Origin: Flavobacterium orientale
Lineage (GTDB): Bacteria; Bacteroidota; Bacteroidia; Flavobacteriales; Flavobacteriaceae
Length of the DNA stretch: 64,000 nt
Reading direction: 5' to 3'
Assembly (NCBI RefSeq): GCF_014638005.1
Contig: NZ_BMFG01000005.1
Coordinates: 1-64,000 of the forward strand
Below are positions 29,295 to 40,105 of this stretch, piece after piece (position 1 is the first letter of the stretch; every line of letters starts with the position of its first letter). The translations under genes were made by a program, and so were the position numbers. A model generated the notes under the pieces. The model was not told the origin of the DNA. It ran no database searches and was given only the letters and a program-made list of their open reading frames with translations.

Positions 29295-30908
29295 TTATTT
29301 TTTAATGAGTTTGCCTTTTCTATGTTCTGATGGAGTTTGAAACGAATAAAAATACAATCCCGATTGTAACTGTGATAACGAAAGTATCTGATTGGCCTGA
29401 ATAGTTTGTTGTTGAACCACTCGTCCTGTTGCGTTGTAAAGTATAAAATTACCGCTTTCAAACTCATTTGAAAACGCGATTGTTATTTCATTTTCAAATG
29501 GATTTGGATATATCGTAAACACATTGGAGGAAATGGTTTCTGTTGAAAGCAACAAACCGTTTTGATAAGCTGCATAAAAATTAGGAATACCATAACCCAA
29601 TTGTGCTGTTGGAGTGGTATAAATCGAAGCAGATTCTCTAATTAATTGAAGAATTTCTGCATTGGTAAGATTGGGCAAACTTTGCCACAAACAAGCCACT
29701 AAACCTGCCGTTATCGGACTTGAAAATGACGTGCCGTTAGCTCCTCCGATTGTTCCGGTTGATGAAGCAACTATGGCTCCAACTCCTTGGGCTACAACAT
29801 CGGGTTTTATTCTGTTATCCGCTGAAGGACCAATAGAACTGAATGAGGCATAATTACCTTCAGAATTAACAGCTCCAACGGTCAAAGTATTCAAAGCATC
29901 GCCGGGAGTAGTAATGTATTGCCAAGCACTATTTCCTGAATTTCCGGCGGAAGTCACACAAATCATCCCCCGGGTAAAAGCAATTGCAGCTCCTCGAGCA
30001 ATGAAAGTTGTGGTTCCGTTCATCGCATCATAATTATAATTATAAGCCGGATTATCAAAAGTGGAATAACCCAACGAAGTATTGATAATATCGACACCCA
30101 AACTATCGGCTAATTCGGCTGCCTCAACCCAGATCGATTCTTCCAATGGATTTTCATAGGTATTAGATTCTGTAACAAACAAATAATACTGAGAATCAGG
30201 AGCACTTCCAATTAATTGGTTTTCTACAAAAGCTCCCATGGTGGATAACACTAAAGTTCCGTGTGAACCACCACTATATATGGCATCATTTCGCAACACA
30301 AAATTATAGCCTCCAAGTAATAAATTATTATCAAACAAGCGTTGAAAAGGTGCTGTTGTATTCACTCCGGTAAAACCATTATCCATTACAGCAATGATTT
30401 TTCCGGTTCCTGTAAAATCATTTTGATGTAACAAATGGCCATTCATCATAGTTACTTGATTGGCAGAATTTCCATATTGATAGGTAACTTGCGTTTCCAA
30501 GTTTTTTTCTACAGAAGCAATTTGTTGAAATCGTCCGAAAGCGTTTGTATTCAATTCCGCATTAGCAAATTGAATTTGTGTTACAAAAGAAATAGTATCT
30601 AAAAATTGAATAGCCTGTTGACTTCCACGAACATGAACCGCATTAAGCCATTTAGATTGTGCCAAAACGGTAACTCCATTATTTGAGGCTACTTGAGTTA
30701 CATAAGGCTGATGAATCGGAACATCCAAATTGTCCAAAGCAATAGACTGAGCAGAACGTCGGTCTAAAGCTCTTTGCGAAAGCATTTCTAAAGGATTGGA
30801 TAAATAATAAACCGCATCAGGTTTGTTTGAAAAATAAACCCATGCGTCTTCTTGTGAAAAACAAAACGATATACTTATTAAAAAGAAAAACAGTATTGAT
30901 TTTCTCAT
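29295..30908 (-). CDS. T9SS-secreted subtilisin-like (S8) serine protease
   Basis: This protein has 537 residues with a signal peptide (ISISFCFSQ). A propeptide of about 140 residues precedes the S8 domain. The catalytic residues are Asp176 (IAVMDNGFTG), His216 (GGSHGTLVLSTMG) and Ser394 (NGTSFSSPITAGLV), with the oxyanion Asn323 in TSAGNSG. The C-terminus (VFTIYPNPFENEITIAFSN... GLYFYSFQ... GKLIKK) is a type A Por sorting domain, so the protein is exported by T9SS to the surface or medium. It lies 24 bp after mnmA. Confidence 0.92.
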   Translation of the reverse strand: MRKSILFFFLISISFCFSQEDAWVYFSNKPDAVYYLSNPLEMLSQRALDRRSAQSIALDNLDVPIHQPYVTQVASNNGVTVLAQSKWLNAVHVRGSQQAIQFLDTISFVTQIQFANAELNTNAFGRFQQIASVEKNLETQVTYQYGNSANQVTMMNGHLLHQNDFTGTGKIIAVMDNGFTGVNTTAPFQRLFDNNLLLGGYNFVLRNDAIYSGGSHGTLVLSTMGAFVENQLIGSAPDSQYYLFVTESNTYENPLEESIWVEAAELADSLGVDIINTSLGYSTFDNPAYNYNYDAMNGTTTFIARGAAIAFTRGMICVTSAGNSGNSAWQYITTPGDALNTLTVGAVNSEGNYASFSSIGPSADNRIKPDVVAQGVGAIVASSTGTIGGANGTSFSSPITAGLVACLWQSLPNLTNAEILQLIRESASIYTTPTAQLGYGIPNFYAAYQNGLLLSTETISSNVFTIYPNPFENEITIAFSNEFESGNFILYNATGRVVQQQTIQANQILSLSQLQSGLYFYSFQTPSEHRKGKLIKK

Positions 30909-30932
30909 ACTTTCAATTTTTTGAAAGCTAAG

Positions 30933-32120
30933 TTACGAAATTACTCCGGAACCTAACAATTCTTCACCCAAATGCCAAGATACAAACTGACCCGGTGTTA
31001 TGGCTGATTGAGGTTCGTCAAATACGACATACAAACCGTCTTTTGTATGATGTAAAGTGGCATTTTGAAGCGGTTGTCGATAGCGAATGCGAGCCATAAC
31101 TTTCATGGTCTCATTGGTTTTCAAGCGTAAATCTTCGCGAATCCAATGTACTTCATGCGACATTATTTTCAATACCTTTCTAAACAAACCGGGATGCGAA
31201 GCACCTTGTCCCGTGTAAATTATATTGTTCTCAACATCCGTTGCAATAATAAACAAACCCTCTTTGGTGCCGCCAACATTCAAACCTTTACGTTGACCAA
31301 TAGTAAAATAATGGGCTCCTTGATGTTTGCCTACTATTTTTCCCATGGAGGAAGTATAACTTAAAGGTTGTGCTTCAAATTCCAGTTGGTCTTCTTTTAA
31401 TTCGAATTTTGGTTTTGGCAAACTATAAATAGAATCATCTGCTGCGATTTCAATAATAATTCCTTCTTTGGGTTGCAATTGTTGTTGCAAAAATTCAGGT
31501 AAGCGTACTTTCCCAATGAAACACAAACCTTGAGAATCTTTCTTTTCTGCGGTTACCAAGTCCATTTGAGCGGCAATTTCTCTAACTTGTGGTTTGGTCA
31601 ACTCCCCAATCGGGAATAATGATTTGGCCAACTGCTCTTGAGAAAGCTGACATAAAAAATAAGATTGATCTTTATTCCCGTCAACACCTGCTAATAATTG
31701 ATAGATTTCTTTTCCGTCTTTTTCTAGAGTTCCTTTTCTGCAATAATGTCCGGTAGCAACATAATCAGCTCCTAAACTCAATGCAATTTTCATGAATACA
31801 TCAAACTTGATTTCGCGATTGCACAACACATCCGGATTGGGGGTTCGACCGTTTTTGTATTCATTGAACATATAATCAACAATACGTTCTTTATATTGTT
31901 CACTTAAATCAACAGTTTGAAATGGAATACCTAATTTTTCAGCTACCAAAAGTGCATCATTAGAATCTTCTAACCACGGACATTCATCAGAAATAGTTAC
32001 AGAATCATCGTGCCAGTTTTTCATAAACAACCCGATAACTTCATAACCTTGTTCTTTAAGCAAATAAGCGGCTACACTTGAATCTACTCCTCCCGAAAGT
32101 CCTACTACTACTCTTTTCAT
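30933..32120 (-). CDS. mnmA: tRNA 2-thiouridine(34) synthase MnmA
   Basis: This protein has 395 residues. It adds sulfur to U34 of tRNA-Lys, -Glu and -Gln in the cytoplasm. The PP-loop ATP site is [12 protein letters not shown], the catalytic Cys100 is in [16 protein letters not shown], and the second cysteine is in [12 protein letters not shown]. The length is slightly above E. coli MnmA because of an acidic insert ([18 protein letters not shown]). A -7 box lies 23 bp before the start. Confidence 0.96.
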   Translation of the reverse strand: MKRVVVGLSGGVDSSVAAYLLKEQGYEVIGLFMKNWHDDSVTISDECPWLEDSNDALLVAEKLGIPFQTVDLSEQYKERIVDYMFNEYKNGRTPNPDVLCNREIKFDVFMKIALSLGADYVATGHYCRKGTLEKDGKEIYQLLAGVDGNKDQSYFLCQLSQEQLAKSLFPIGELTKPQVREIAAQMDLVTAEKKDSQGLCFIGKVRLPEFLQQQLQPKEGIIIEIAADDSIYSLPKPKFELKEDQLEFEAQPLSYTSSMGKIVGKHQGAHYFTIGQRKGLNVGGTKEGLFIIATDVENNIIYTGQGASHPGLFRKVLKIMSHEVHWIREDLRLKTNETMKVMARIRYRQPLQNATLHHTKDGLYVVFDEPQSAITPGQFVSWHLGEELLGSGVIS

Positions 32121-32142
32121 TAACCTAATTCTAATTTAGCTG

Positions 32143-32150
32143 CAAAAATA
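32143..32150 (-). promoter_or_regulatory. -7 box (TATTTTTG) upstream of mnmA
   Basis: CAAAAATA on the plus strand lies 23 bp before the mnmA ATG, in the 43-bp gap after the MORN-protein gene. No clear -33 element was seen. Confidence 0.45.
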
Positions 32151-32163
32151 CTACTTATTCCGG

Positions 32164-32913
32164 TTATAGTTTTCGCTCTTTAACTTTTCTTTTAGTTGCC
32201 GTCGGATCGGGGTTAGCTGCTTCTTTTGGTCGTTTGGTTCGAAATAATTCCTTTCTTTCAGTTCTTACCAATTTACCTTTTTCATAATACTTCCATTCGC
32301 CAACAGATAATCCATTTTTATATTGACCTGTGATGCTTATCGTTCCATCTGTTTCTTTATAAATTGCAGGACCGTGAAAGAGGTCGTTCTTATAATTTAA
32401 TTCTTCCATCACTACGCCATTTTCAGCATATTTTTTATAAACACCATCTCTTTTTCCTTCTTTATAATTAGCCTCTTCTGCTATTTCGCCACTTTTATAA
32501 AATACTTTTCGAATTCCATCTAACTTTCCTTTTTTGTAATTCTCCAAAGTCATGATTTGATCCATGTCTAAATGGTAATATTTCCACTCTCCTTCATATA
32601 ACTTGTTAACCACTTTTCCTTCACTTACTTTAAATTTACCTTTGTAAAATATGGTGTAAGCAGAATTATCTTTTGAATCAAACTCACGGGTAGCAACAAC
32701 TCTTTTTGTTTTTGTATTGTCATAAAAAGTAAAAACACCAATCTCTTTACCATTTTCAAAAGTCCCTTCATATTTTAAATTTTTGGTATCGTCATAATAC
32801 CCCTTCCAAAGACCATGCTTTTGCCCTTTTGCATTCAATTGATTAAAATCTGACTGCGAAAACACAGAAAATCCACATAAAAAATAAAATAAAAGTAACG
32901 GCATTAATTTCAT
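32164..32913 (-). CDS. Secreted MORN/YwqK-like repeat protein
   Basis: This protein has 249 residues with a signal peptide (LLFYFLCGFSVFSQS). It contains repeats of the type GKQHGLWKGYYDD, NYKKGKLDGIRKVFYKSGE, NYKEGKRDGVYKKYAENG, NYKNDLFHGPAIYKETDG and QYKNGLSVGEWKYYEKGK. These match the MORN-like repeats of the YwqK family, which is called an antitoxin in some databases. No toxin gene is beside it and the signal peptide points to the periplasm or surface, so an antitoxin role is doubtful. The C-terminus is a basic tail (KRPKEAANPDPTATKRKVKE). Confidence 0.75.
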   Translation of the reverse strand: MKLMPLLLFYFLCGFSVFSQSDFNQLNAKGQKHGLWKGYYDDTKNLKYEGTFENGKEIGVFTFYDNTKTKRVVATREFDSKDNSAYTIFYKGKFKVSEGKVVNKLYEGEWKYYHLDMDQIMTLENYKKGKLDGIRKVFYKSGEIAEEANYKEGKRDGVYKKYAENGVVMEELNYKNDLFHGPAIYKETDGTISITGQYKNGLSVGEWKYYEKGKLVRTERKELFRTKRPKEAANPDPTATKRKVKERKL

Positions 32914-32981
32914 TTGAAACTATTTTTAAGATTAACATTCAAATAGGATAAACAACAAAGTGTTTGATTTAGTATGTAATG

Positions 32982-33012
32982 TTTGAAATTCAGAACTAAA
33001 TAAGTAACTTTG
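32982..33012 (+). promoter_or_regulatory. Strong Bacteroidetes promoter upstream of the T9SS esterase
   Basis: TTTG (32982-32985), 19 nt, then TAACTTTG (33005-33012). Both elements and the spacing match the consensus. The ATG follows 40 bp later. Confidence 0.75.
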
Positions 33013-33052
33013 GTTTAATTGAATTAAAAAGCAAAAATAAACATTTATTTTT

Positions 33053-34429
33053 ATGAGAAAATATTACTTTTTACTGGGATTATTTTTACCACTGATTGGT
33101 TTTAGCCAAGTTACACTTCGAGTCACATCAATTCCAACTAATACACCTGCAGGAGCTTCAATCTATTTTGCAGGGGCAACTAATGGTTGGAATGCCGGAG
33201 ATCCAAATGCTGTTCTTCAACCTGATGGTTTTGGGGCTTATGAAATTACAATTCCTCAAGGAACTGGAACAGTTGAATATAAATTTACACGTGGCAGTTG
33301 GCCTACTGTTGAAGGTAATGCTTCAGGTGGCTTTTTACCGAACCGTTCCTTTACTTTTACAGATTCACCACAAACCATTAACTTAACGATTCAATCTTGG
33401 GAAGATATTTCAGGAAGTGGTTCCAACAGCACTGCTGCTGCAAATGTTCAGATTTTAAGTCCATCATTTTTTATTCCACAATTAAATCGCAACAGAAGAA
33501 TTTGGTTGTATTTGCCACCGGATTATCATACCACAACCAAAACGTATCCGGTTTTGTATATGAAAGATGGTCAAAATTTGTTTGACAATGCCACTTCCTT
33601 TGCCGGAGAATGGCAGATTGACGAAACTTTAAATACGCTGCATGCTCAAGGAGATTATGGAGCAATTGTTGTTGGAATTGACAACGGCGGAGTGCACCGA
33701 TTAGATGAATATTCTCCTTGGGTCAACGCACAATATGGTGGTGGTGAAGGTGCTGCTTACATGAATTTTATCGCTCAAACGTTGAAACCTTATATTGATT
33801 TAAATTTCAGAACCAAACCACAACCGGAATTTAATGCGTTGATTGGGAGTTCCATGGGAGCATTAATTGCAACTTATGGTGCAGTGGAACATGGTATGCA
33901 TTTTAAAAAAGTAGGTTCATTTAGTCCCGCATATTGGTTTGCTTTGAGCGATTTAAACACTTACGTGAACGCTACTTCAACTGTACTAACCAATCACAGA
34001 ATGTATTTTGTTGCGGGTCAAAATGAATCTGCAACAATGGTTACTAATCTAAACACGGTTAGAAATAATTTAATTGCAAAAGGATTACCAACTGCAGAAA
34101 CTTTTACCAAGATTGATTCTTATGGTACACATACTGAAAACTATTGGAAAGGTGAATTTGCAGCTGCTTATCAATGGTTGTTTTTAACTACTACCTTATC
34201 AAATGATGGCTTCGTTCCAACAAAACCAATGGTTTACCAAATGACTTCATCAAAATTGTTTGTTGAAGGAATGGAAACTGAAACCATTTTTTCTCTATTT
34301 TCAATAACCGGACAAAAAGTTGGAACCATCAAATTATCTAACGGAGTTCATGATTTAGATAACGCATTGGCATCAGGGATTTACTTTTTGAAAGCTGCTG
34401 ATTTTGCTTTTAAAATTTTCAAAAATTAA
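33053..34429 (+). CDS. T9SS-secreted esterase with N-terminal CBM48/20-like domain
   Basis: This protein has 458 residues with a signal peptide ending in LIGFSQ. Residues 20-115 resemble a starch-binding/glycogen-binding beta sandwich (YFAGATNGWNAGDP...YEITIPQGTGTVEYKFTRGSW). Residues 130-390 are an alpha/beta-hydrolase esterase of the enterochelin-esterase/EstD type, with the nucleophile Ser267 in LIGSSMGAL and a probable catalytic His in YGTHTENYW. The last 65 residues (GQKVGTIKL... SGIYFLKAADF) form a degenerate type A T9SS tail. Secreted esterases of this build often remove acyl groups from polysaccharides; the true substrate is unknown. The start is supported by a consensus promoter 40 bp upstream. 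Confidence 0.85.
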   Translation: MRKYYFLLGLFLPLIGFSQVTLRVTSIPTNTPAGASIYFAGATNGWNAGDPNAVLQPDGFGAYEITIPQGTGTVEYKFTRGSWPTVEGNASGGFLPNRSFTFTDSPQTINLTIQSWEDISGSGSNSTAAANVQILSPSFFIPQLNRNRRIWLYLPPDYHTTTKTYPVLYMKDGQNLFDNATSFAGEWQIDETLNTLHAQGDYGAIVVGIDNGGVHRLDEYSPWVNAQYGGGEGAAYMNFIAQTLKPYIDLNFRTKPQPEFNALIGSSMGALIATYGAVEHGMHFKKVGSFSPAYWFALSDLNTYVNATSTVLTNHRMYFVAGQNESATMVTNLNTVRNNLIAKGLPTAETFTKIDSYGTHTENYWKGEFAAAYQWLFLTTTLSNDGFVPTKPMVYQMTSSKLFVEGMETETIFSLFSITGQKVGTIKLSNGVHDLDNALASGIYFLKAADFAFKIFKN

Positions 34430-34603
34430 AAAAGTAGCTCATAGTATTGTTTATTAAATTTTTGTTAAAGTTAAACAAATTTTATTTTCATAATAATTCG
34501 CTAAGACCAAATAAATAAGGTTATAGCGAATTTTTTATTTTTTTAAGCTCTAATTTTGTTTACTCTATTTGATTTTAAGTTAAACAAGTTTGAAATATTT
34601 TAC

Positions 34604-34611
34604 TATATTTG
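34604..34611 (+). promoter_or_regulatory. -7 box (TATATTTG) upstream of the FAS1 lipoprotein
   Basis: The perfect TAnnTTTG box lies 27 bp before the ATG at 34639. The longest possible reading frame starts with a TTG inside this box, so that start is excluded. Confidence 0.6.
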
Positions 34612-34638
34612 CTTAAACAAATATTAAAAACAATTACT

Positions 34639-35601
34639 ATGAAAAATTTTAAAACCATCAAACTTTATGCTCTTGCAGCATTCATTTCATTTGGATTAGT
34701 TTCATGTTCAAGTGATGACGAAACGGGTACTGTACAATTAGACACCATTGCGGGAATTGCAAGTGATAATGCTAATTTGTCTATTTTAGTTCAAGCTTTA
34801 GTAAAAGCGGATCTTGTTGGTGTGTTGGACAGTCCTGGAAATTACACCGTTTTTGCTCCAACAAACGCAGCATTTACCAACTTTTTAAGTGCTAACGGTT
34901 TTGCCAATTTGGATGCAGTTCCGGTTCCGTTACTTACTGAAGTTTTATTGAACCATGTTGTTTCAGGAACATTGCAGTCTTCACAACTAAATACAGGTTA
35001 TATCAAAACTTTAGGAAAAGGTTCGGCTTCATCATCAAACACTTTAAGTATGTATGTTGCAGCAAGTTCTACAGGAGTACGTTTAAACAACCAGTCTAAT
35101 GTTGTTTTGACGAGTGCTAACATTCTTGCGTCAAATGGAATTATTCATGTTGTTGATGCTGTTATTGGTTTACCAACTGTGGTGACTTTTGCTACTGCTG
35201 ATCCAAACTTCTCCTCTTTAGTCGGAGCTCTAACAAGTCCTGGACAACCTGACTTTGTAACTATTTTATCAGGAAACGGACCATTTACAGTATTTGCACC
35301 AACGAATGAAGCATTTACAGCTTTAAACGCTGAATTAGCAGCCATTCCATTGACACCAACTGCCGAACAATTAACTGCGGTTTTACAATACCATGTTGTA
35401 TCTGGCAATGTATTATCAACCACTTTAACTAACAATCAAGTTGTTCCAACATTAGAAGGGGGTTCATTTACTATTGGTTTAACTGGTGGTGCTACTATTA
35501 CCGATGCAAACAGTAGAGTAAGTAATATTGTTGCCGTAGATGTTCAAGCAGCAAATGGTGTAATTCATGTTTTAGATAAAGTGCTTTTACCTACTTTATA
35601 A
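34639..35601 (+). CDS. Lipoprotein with two fasciclin (FAS1) domains
   Basis: This protein has 320 residues. The ATG at 34639 gives a lipoprotein signal peptide with lipobox LVSC (Cys23), followed by SSDDETG. An acidic patch after Cys resembles the lipoprotein export signal that sends flavobacterial lipoproteins to the cell surface. Two FAS1 domains follow (about residues 35-180 and 180-320). Each has the pattern GNYTVFAPTNAAFTNFL or GPFTVFAPTNEAFTAL, then LLNHVVSG or LQYHVVSG and NGIIHVVDAV or NGVIHVLDKV. Such domains usually mediate adhesion. A shared terminator separates it from yidC. Confidence 0.88.
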   Translation: MKNFKTIKLYALAAFISFGLVSCSSDDETGTVQLDTIAGIASDNANLSILVQALVKADLVGVLDSPGNYTVFAPTNAAFTNFLSANGFANLDAVPVPLLTEVLLNHVVSGTLQSSQLNTGYIKTLGKGSASSSNTLSMYVAASSTGVRLNNQSNVVLTSANILASNGIIHVVDAVIGLPTVVTFATADPNFSSLVGALTSPGQPDFVTILSGNGPFTVFAPTNEAFTALNAELAAIPLTPTAEQLTAVLQYHVVSGNVLSTTLTNNQVVPTLEGGSFTIGLTGGATITDANSRVSNIVAVDVQAANGVIHVLDKVLLPTL

Positions 35602-35620
35602 TTTTAGGTTTAAATACGAA

Positions 35621-35648
35621 AAAGCCACGCAATTGCGTGGCTTTTTTT
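35621..35648. terminator. Bidirectional terminator between the FAS1 lipoprotein and yidC
   Basis: A 24-bp perfect palindrome (AAAGCCACGC, AATT, GCGTGGCTTT) has a U-tract on the plus strand and A-runs on the other side. It can end both convergent transcripts. Confidence 0.85.
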
Positions 35649-35664
35649 ATGAATAGAAATTTAT

Positions 35665-37563
35665 TTATTTCTTTAAGTTCTTTTGCTTTTCAGCTTCTTC
35701 CATCATTTCCTGCATTTTGCGTTGGAAACGATTCATTGTTTTTGGCTTTGTTTTATTTTCTTGAATTTTAGCATGAATCTTTTTCTCATCAATAATGAAA
35801 TTCTTAATTACTAACATAATTCCAATTGTAATAGTATTGGATACAAAATAATACAAACTCAATCCGGAAGCGAAGTTGTTAAAGAAAAACAACATCATGA
35901 TAGGTGAAATATAAATCATAATCTTCATGATTTTACCCATATCCGGCATACCTTCTTGTGGTGGTGCACTCATGGCTTGATCACCTGTTGTCATTTTCAT
36001 ATAAAAGAAAATAGCAATAGAAGCCAAAATAGGAAACAAACTCACGTGATTTCCATAAATTGGAATAGAAAATGGCAATTGTAAAATGGAGTCAAAAGAA
36101 GATAAATCATCAGCCCAAAGGAAATTTTTCTGTCTCAATTCTATCGCAGAAGGAAAGAAACTAAACAACGCATAAAACACCGGAATTTGCAACAACGCAG
36201 GTACACAACCCGCCATCGGGTTAACTCCGGCTTTGCTGTATAACTTCATGGTTTCTTGTTGCTTTTTCATTGGGTCTTTTGCAAATTTTGTACCCAATTC
36301 CATAATCTCCGGACGCAATACTTTCATTTTTGCTTGTGACAAATAGGATTTATACGTTACCGGAGACATCGCGATCCTAACTAAAATAGTCAAAATAATA
36401 ATTGCAATTCCATAAGGAAAAAAGCCCACTAATAAATCGAAAGTTGGTATAAAAACATAACGATTAATCCATCCGAAAATTCCCCATCCTAAAGGAACTA
36501 CCTCATCTAAATTACGGTCATATTTTTTAAGAATATGATAATCTGTCGGACCATAATACCAATTCATAGCGTGGTTTAATTCGCCATTTTTGAAAGCTAA
36601 CGGTAAACTTGCTTTAAAGTTTTTGGTAAAAACAGTATCTATTTTATCATCATCAACCAAGTTTTCTGAAGTAACAATAGCTTTTTCAAAAGGAGTATCT
36701 GTCAATAATATCGAGGAAAAGAAATGTTGTTTAAAGGCAACATAGGTAACATTCTTAACCTCATCTGAAGTCGATTTTCCTTGACCTAAATAATCGTCTT
36801 TACCACCTTCGTATTCAAAAATCAATTCCGTATACCGATTTTCATAGGTTACGCTTTTTTCATTTCTGAAAGCTTTCAATTGCCACTCAAGATTCAACGG
36901 ATTTGAAGTATTGATAATATTGTCTAAGCCTTGCGAACGAATTCCAAAATCCAACATATAGTCGTTTGGTTTCAACACATAGCGATATTCCAAAAACTGA
37001 GTGGGAGAAGCTTTCAATTTTAAACTCAAAACCTGATTACCATTTTCTTCGGTCAACTTGGGTTCAAAAAATAGGTCTTTAGTTTGAAGGGTTCTGTTAT
37101 CTGACGTTTTTAGTTCAATAGAAAAATTGGCGTTATTTTCCTTGATGATTTGAACATTTTGAGCCGATCCTTTTTGAAATTGCTCAAATTGCTTCATTTC
37201 TGCTTCAACAATATAACCTCCTTTGTTGGCAATTTTTAAACGAACTAAATCATTCTCTAAAACAGTAAACGCTGCTTCAGTAGCACTAGGTAACGCCGCA
37301 GAATAAGCAAACGAACCAAGGCTGTTTTGTAATTTTAAGGTTTGGATAGAATCGGAAACAGTAGAATCAATAACTGTAGCTACCGTTTCTTTTTTGGGAA
37401 CTTCGGTAGTTGACGTTGTAGTTGGTGCTACTTTTTCAGTCTCCTGTTTTTTTGTTTGTTCTTCTAATTCTTTTTGTTGACTGTTGTACATAACCCAAAT
37501 CAGGATTATAAATATCAAGCCAAAGCCAATTATGGAGTTTAAGTCTAATTTTTTTTCTTCCAT
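35665..37563 (-). CDS. yidC: Membrane protein insertase YidC
   Basis: This protein has 632 residues. It has an N-terminal anchor helix (GFGLIFIILIWVMY), a large periplasmic beta-domain with an extra Thr/Glu-rich linker, and then the conserved five-helix core. The core includes FPYGIAIIILTILVRIAMSPVTYKSYLSQAKM, NPMAGCVPALLQIPVFYALFSFF and LFFFNNFASGLSLYYFVSN. It inserts inner-membrane proteins alone or with SecYEG/SecDF. The C-terminal tail is basic (KTMNRFQRKMQEMMEEAEKQK), as needed for ribosome contact. It follows pyrG after 40 bp on the same strand. Confidence 0.97.
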   Translation of the reverse strand: MEEKKLDLNSIIGFGLIFIILIWVMYNSQQKELEEQTKKQETEKVAPTTTSTTEVPKKETVATVIDSTVSDSIQTLKLQNSLGSFAYSAALPSATEAAFTVLENDLVRLKIANKGGYIVEAEMKQFEQFQKGSAQNVQIIKENNANFSIELKTSDNRTLQTKDLFFEPKLTEENGNQVLSLKLKASPTQFLEYRYVLKPNDYMLDFGIRSQGLDNIINTSNPLNLEWQLKAFRNEKSVTYENRYTELIFEYEGGKDDYLGQGKSTSDEVKNVTYVAFKQHFFSSILLTDTPFEKAIVTSENLVDDDKIDTVFTKNFKASLPLAFKNGELNHAMNWYYGPTDYHILKKYDRNLDEVVPLGWGIFGWINRYVFIPTFDLLVGFFPYGIAIIILTILVRIAMSPVTYKSYLSQAKMKVLRPEIMELGTKFAKDPMKKQQETMKLYSKAGVNPMAGCVPALLQIPVFYALFSFFPSAIELRQKNFLWADDLSSFDSILQLPFSIPIYGNHVSLFPILASIAIFFYMKMTTGDQAMSAPPQEGMPDMGKIMKIMIYISPIMMLFFFNNFASGLSLYYFVSNTITIGIMLVIKNFIIDEKKIHAKIQENKTKPKTMNRFQRKMQEMMEEAEKQKNLKK

Positions 37564-37603
37564 GTAAAATTTAATTAATTAGTGCTTTCAAATTGTTTTG
37601 AAA

Positions 37604-39247
<1,644 letters not shown>

Positions 39248-39281
39248 TCAAATAGCAATTTGTTTTCTATTCAAAACGGTG

Positions 39282-39289
39282 CAAAAATA
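39282..39289 (-). promoter_or_regulatory. -7 box (TATTTTTG) upstream of pyrG
   Basis: CAAAAATA on the plus strand lies 65 bp before the pyrG ATG. No -33 element at ideal spacing was seen. Confidence 0.4.
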
Positions 39290-39433
39290 CGATTAAAATA
39301 ATCAATGTGAAAATGAAATTGAAGGGTAAATGGGATACAATTTTAAATTTAAGAGTATTTTAAAAAGGATGGCGTCGCAATAGTGATTCTTTGAAATAAA
39401 ACTGAACACAAAACACTGTAAATCGGTGAGTTA

Positions 39434-39667
39434 TTATTTTGATTTAGGATATTGTTTTTTAATGGTTCGGACAATTTCTTCCAACCCATTTAATTTTAAT
39501 TCATAAATCAATTGCAATTGTTCTCCTAATTTGCCTTTTGGGAAACCTTTTCTGTGGTACCAAACCACATAATATTCTGGTAAGTCAATTAAAAAACGAC
39601 CTTCATACTTTCCAAAAGGCATTTTAGTATGAGCCAATTCAATAAGTAATTGTTGTTGAAAATTCAT
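39434..39667 (-). CDS. DUF3820 family protein
   Basis: This protein has 77 residues. The pattern AHTKMPFGKYEGRFLIDLPEYYVVWYHRKGFPKGKLGEQLQLIYELKLNG matches the small DUF3820 family, which resembles the ancillary domain next to some exonucleases. No catalytic residues are evident. It is the last gene of the OsmC/LysM unit on the minus strand, 36 bp after osmC-like. Confidence 0.8.
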   Translation of the reverse strand: MNFQQQLLIELAHTKMPFGKYEGRFLIDLPEYYVVWYHRKGFPKGKLGEQLQLIYELKLNGLEEIVRTIKKQYPKSK

Positions 39668-39703
39668 GAAGATTTTTAGCGTAACCGCTTTTTAAAATGA
39701 AGA

Positions 39704-40105
39704 TTACTTCCAATGAAACGTAATAATTTTTTCAATATCCGGATGCAAACTCAAGTAAACGGGACAGGTAAGTGCCGCACGTTCTAGTACTGTTTTTGTT
39801 TTCTCATCTGCAGCAATCGCCATTTCAAAAATGATTTCAATTCGAGCAATTTTTCTGGGTTCCGATTGCATGATTTTAGTAACTATTGCCGTTGATTCAC
39901 TTAAATCGATTTCTAAATCTCTGGCTTTTATTCCCATGATAGAAAACATGCAGGTAGCTAATGAATTGGCTACTAAATCTGTGGGTGAAAAAGCTTCACC
40001 TTTGCCATGATTATCTTTTGGTGCATCAGACAAAATTTGGGTACCCGATTGAAGATGAATCGATGTGGTTCTTAATTCTCCGTTATAAATTACTCTTGAT
40101 GTCAT
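39704..40105 (-). CDS. OsmC/Ohr family protein
   Basis: This protein has 133 residues. The OsmC fold shows FSPTDLVANSLATCMFSIMGIKARDL with the first redox Cys and ERAALTCPVYLSLHPD with the second. Members reduce organic hydroperoxides or bind small thiol-reactive molecules in the cytoplasm. The ATG is immediately next to the stop of the LysM gene upstream, so translation is probably coupled. Confidence 0.88.
   Translation of the reverse strand: MTSRVIYNGELRTTSIHLQSGTQILSDAPKDNHGKGEAFSPTDLVANSLATCMFSIMGIKARDLEIDLSESTAIVTKIMQSEPRKIARIEIIFEMAIAADEKTKTVLERAALTCPVYLSLHPDIEKIITFHWK

Noticed and set aside
32164..32913. Toxin-antitoxin system
   Set aside because: YwqK-like repeats alone do not make an antitoxin; no toxin is adjacent and the protein is exported.
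34609..34638. Upstream TTG start of the FAS1 lipoprotein
   Set aside because: The codon lies within the TATATTTG promoter box, so it cannot be in the transcript; the ATG at 34639 gives a proper lipoprotein signal.
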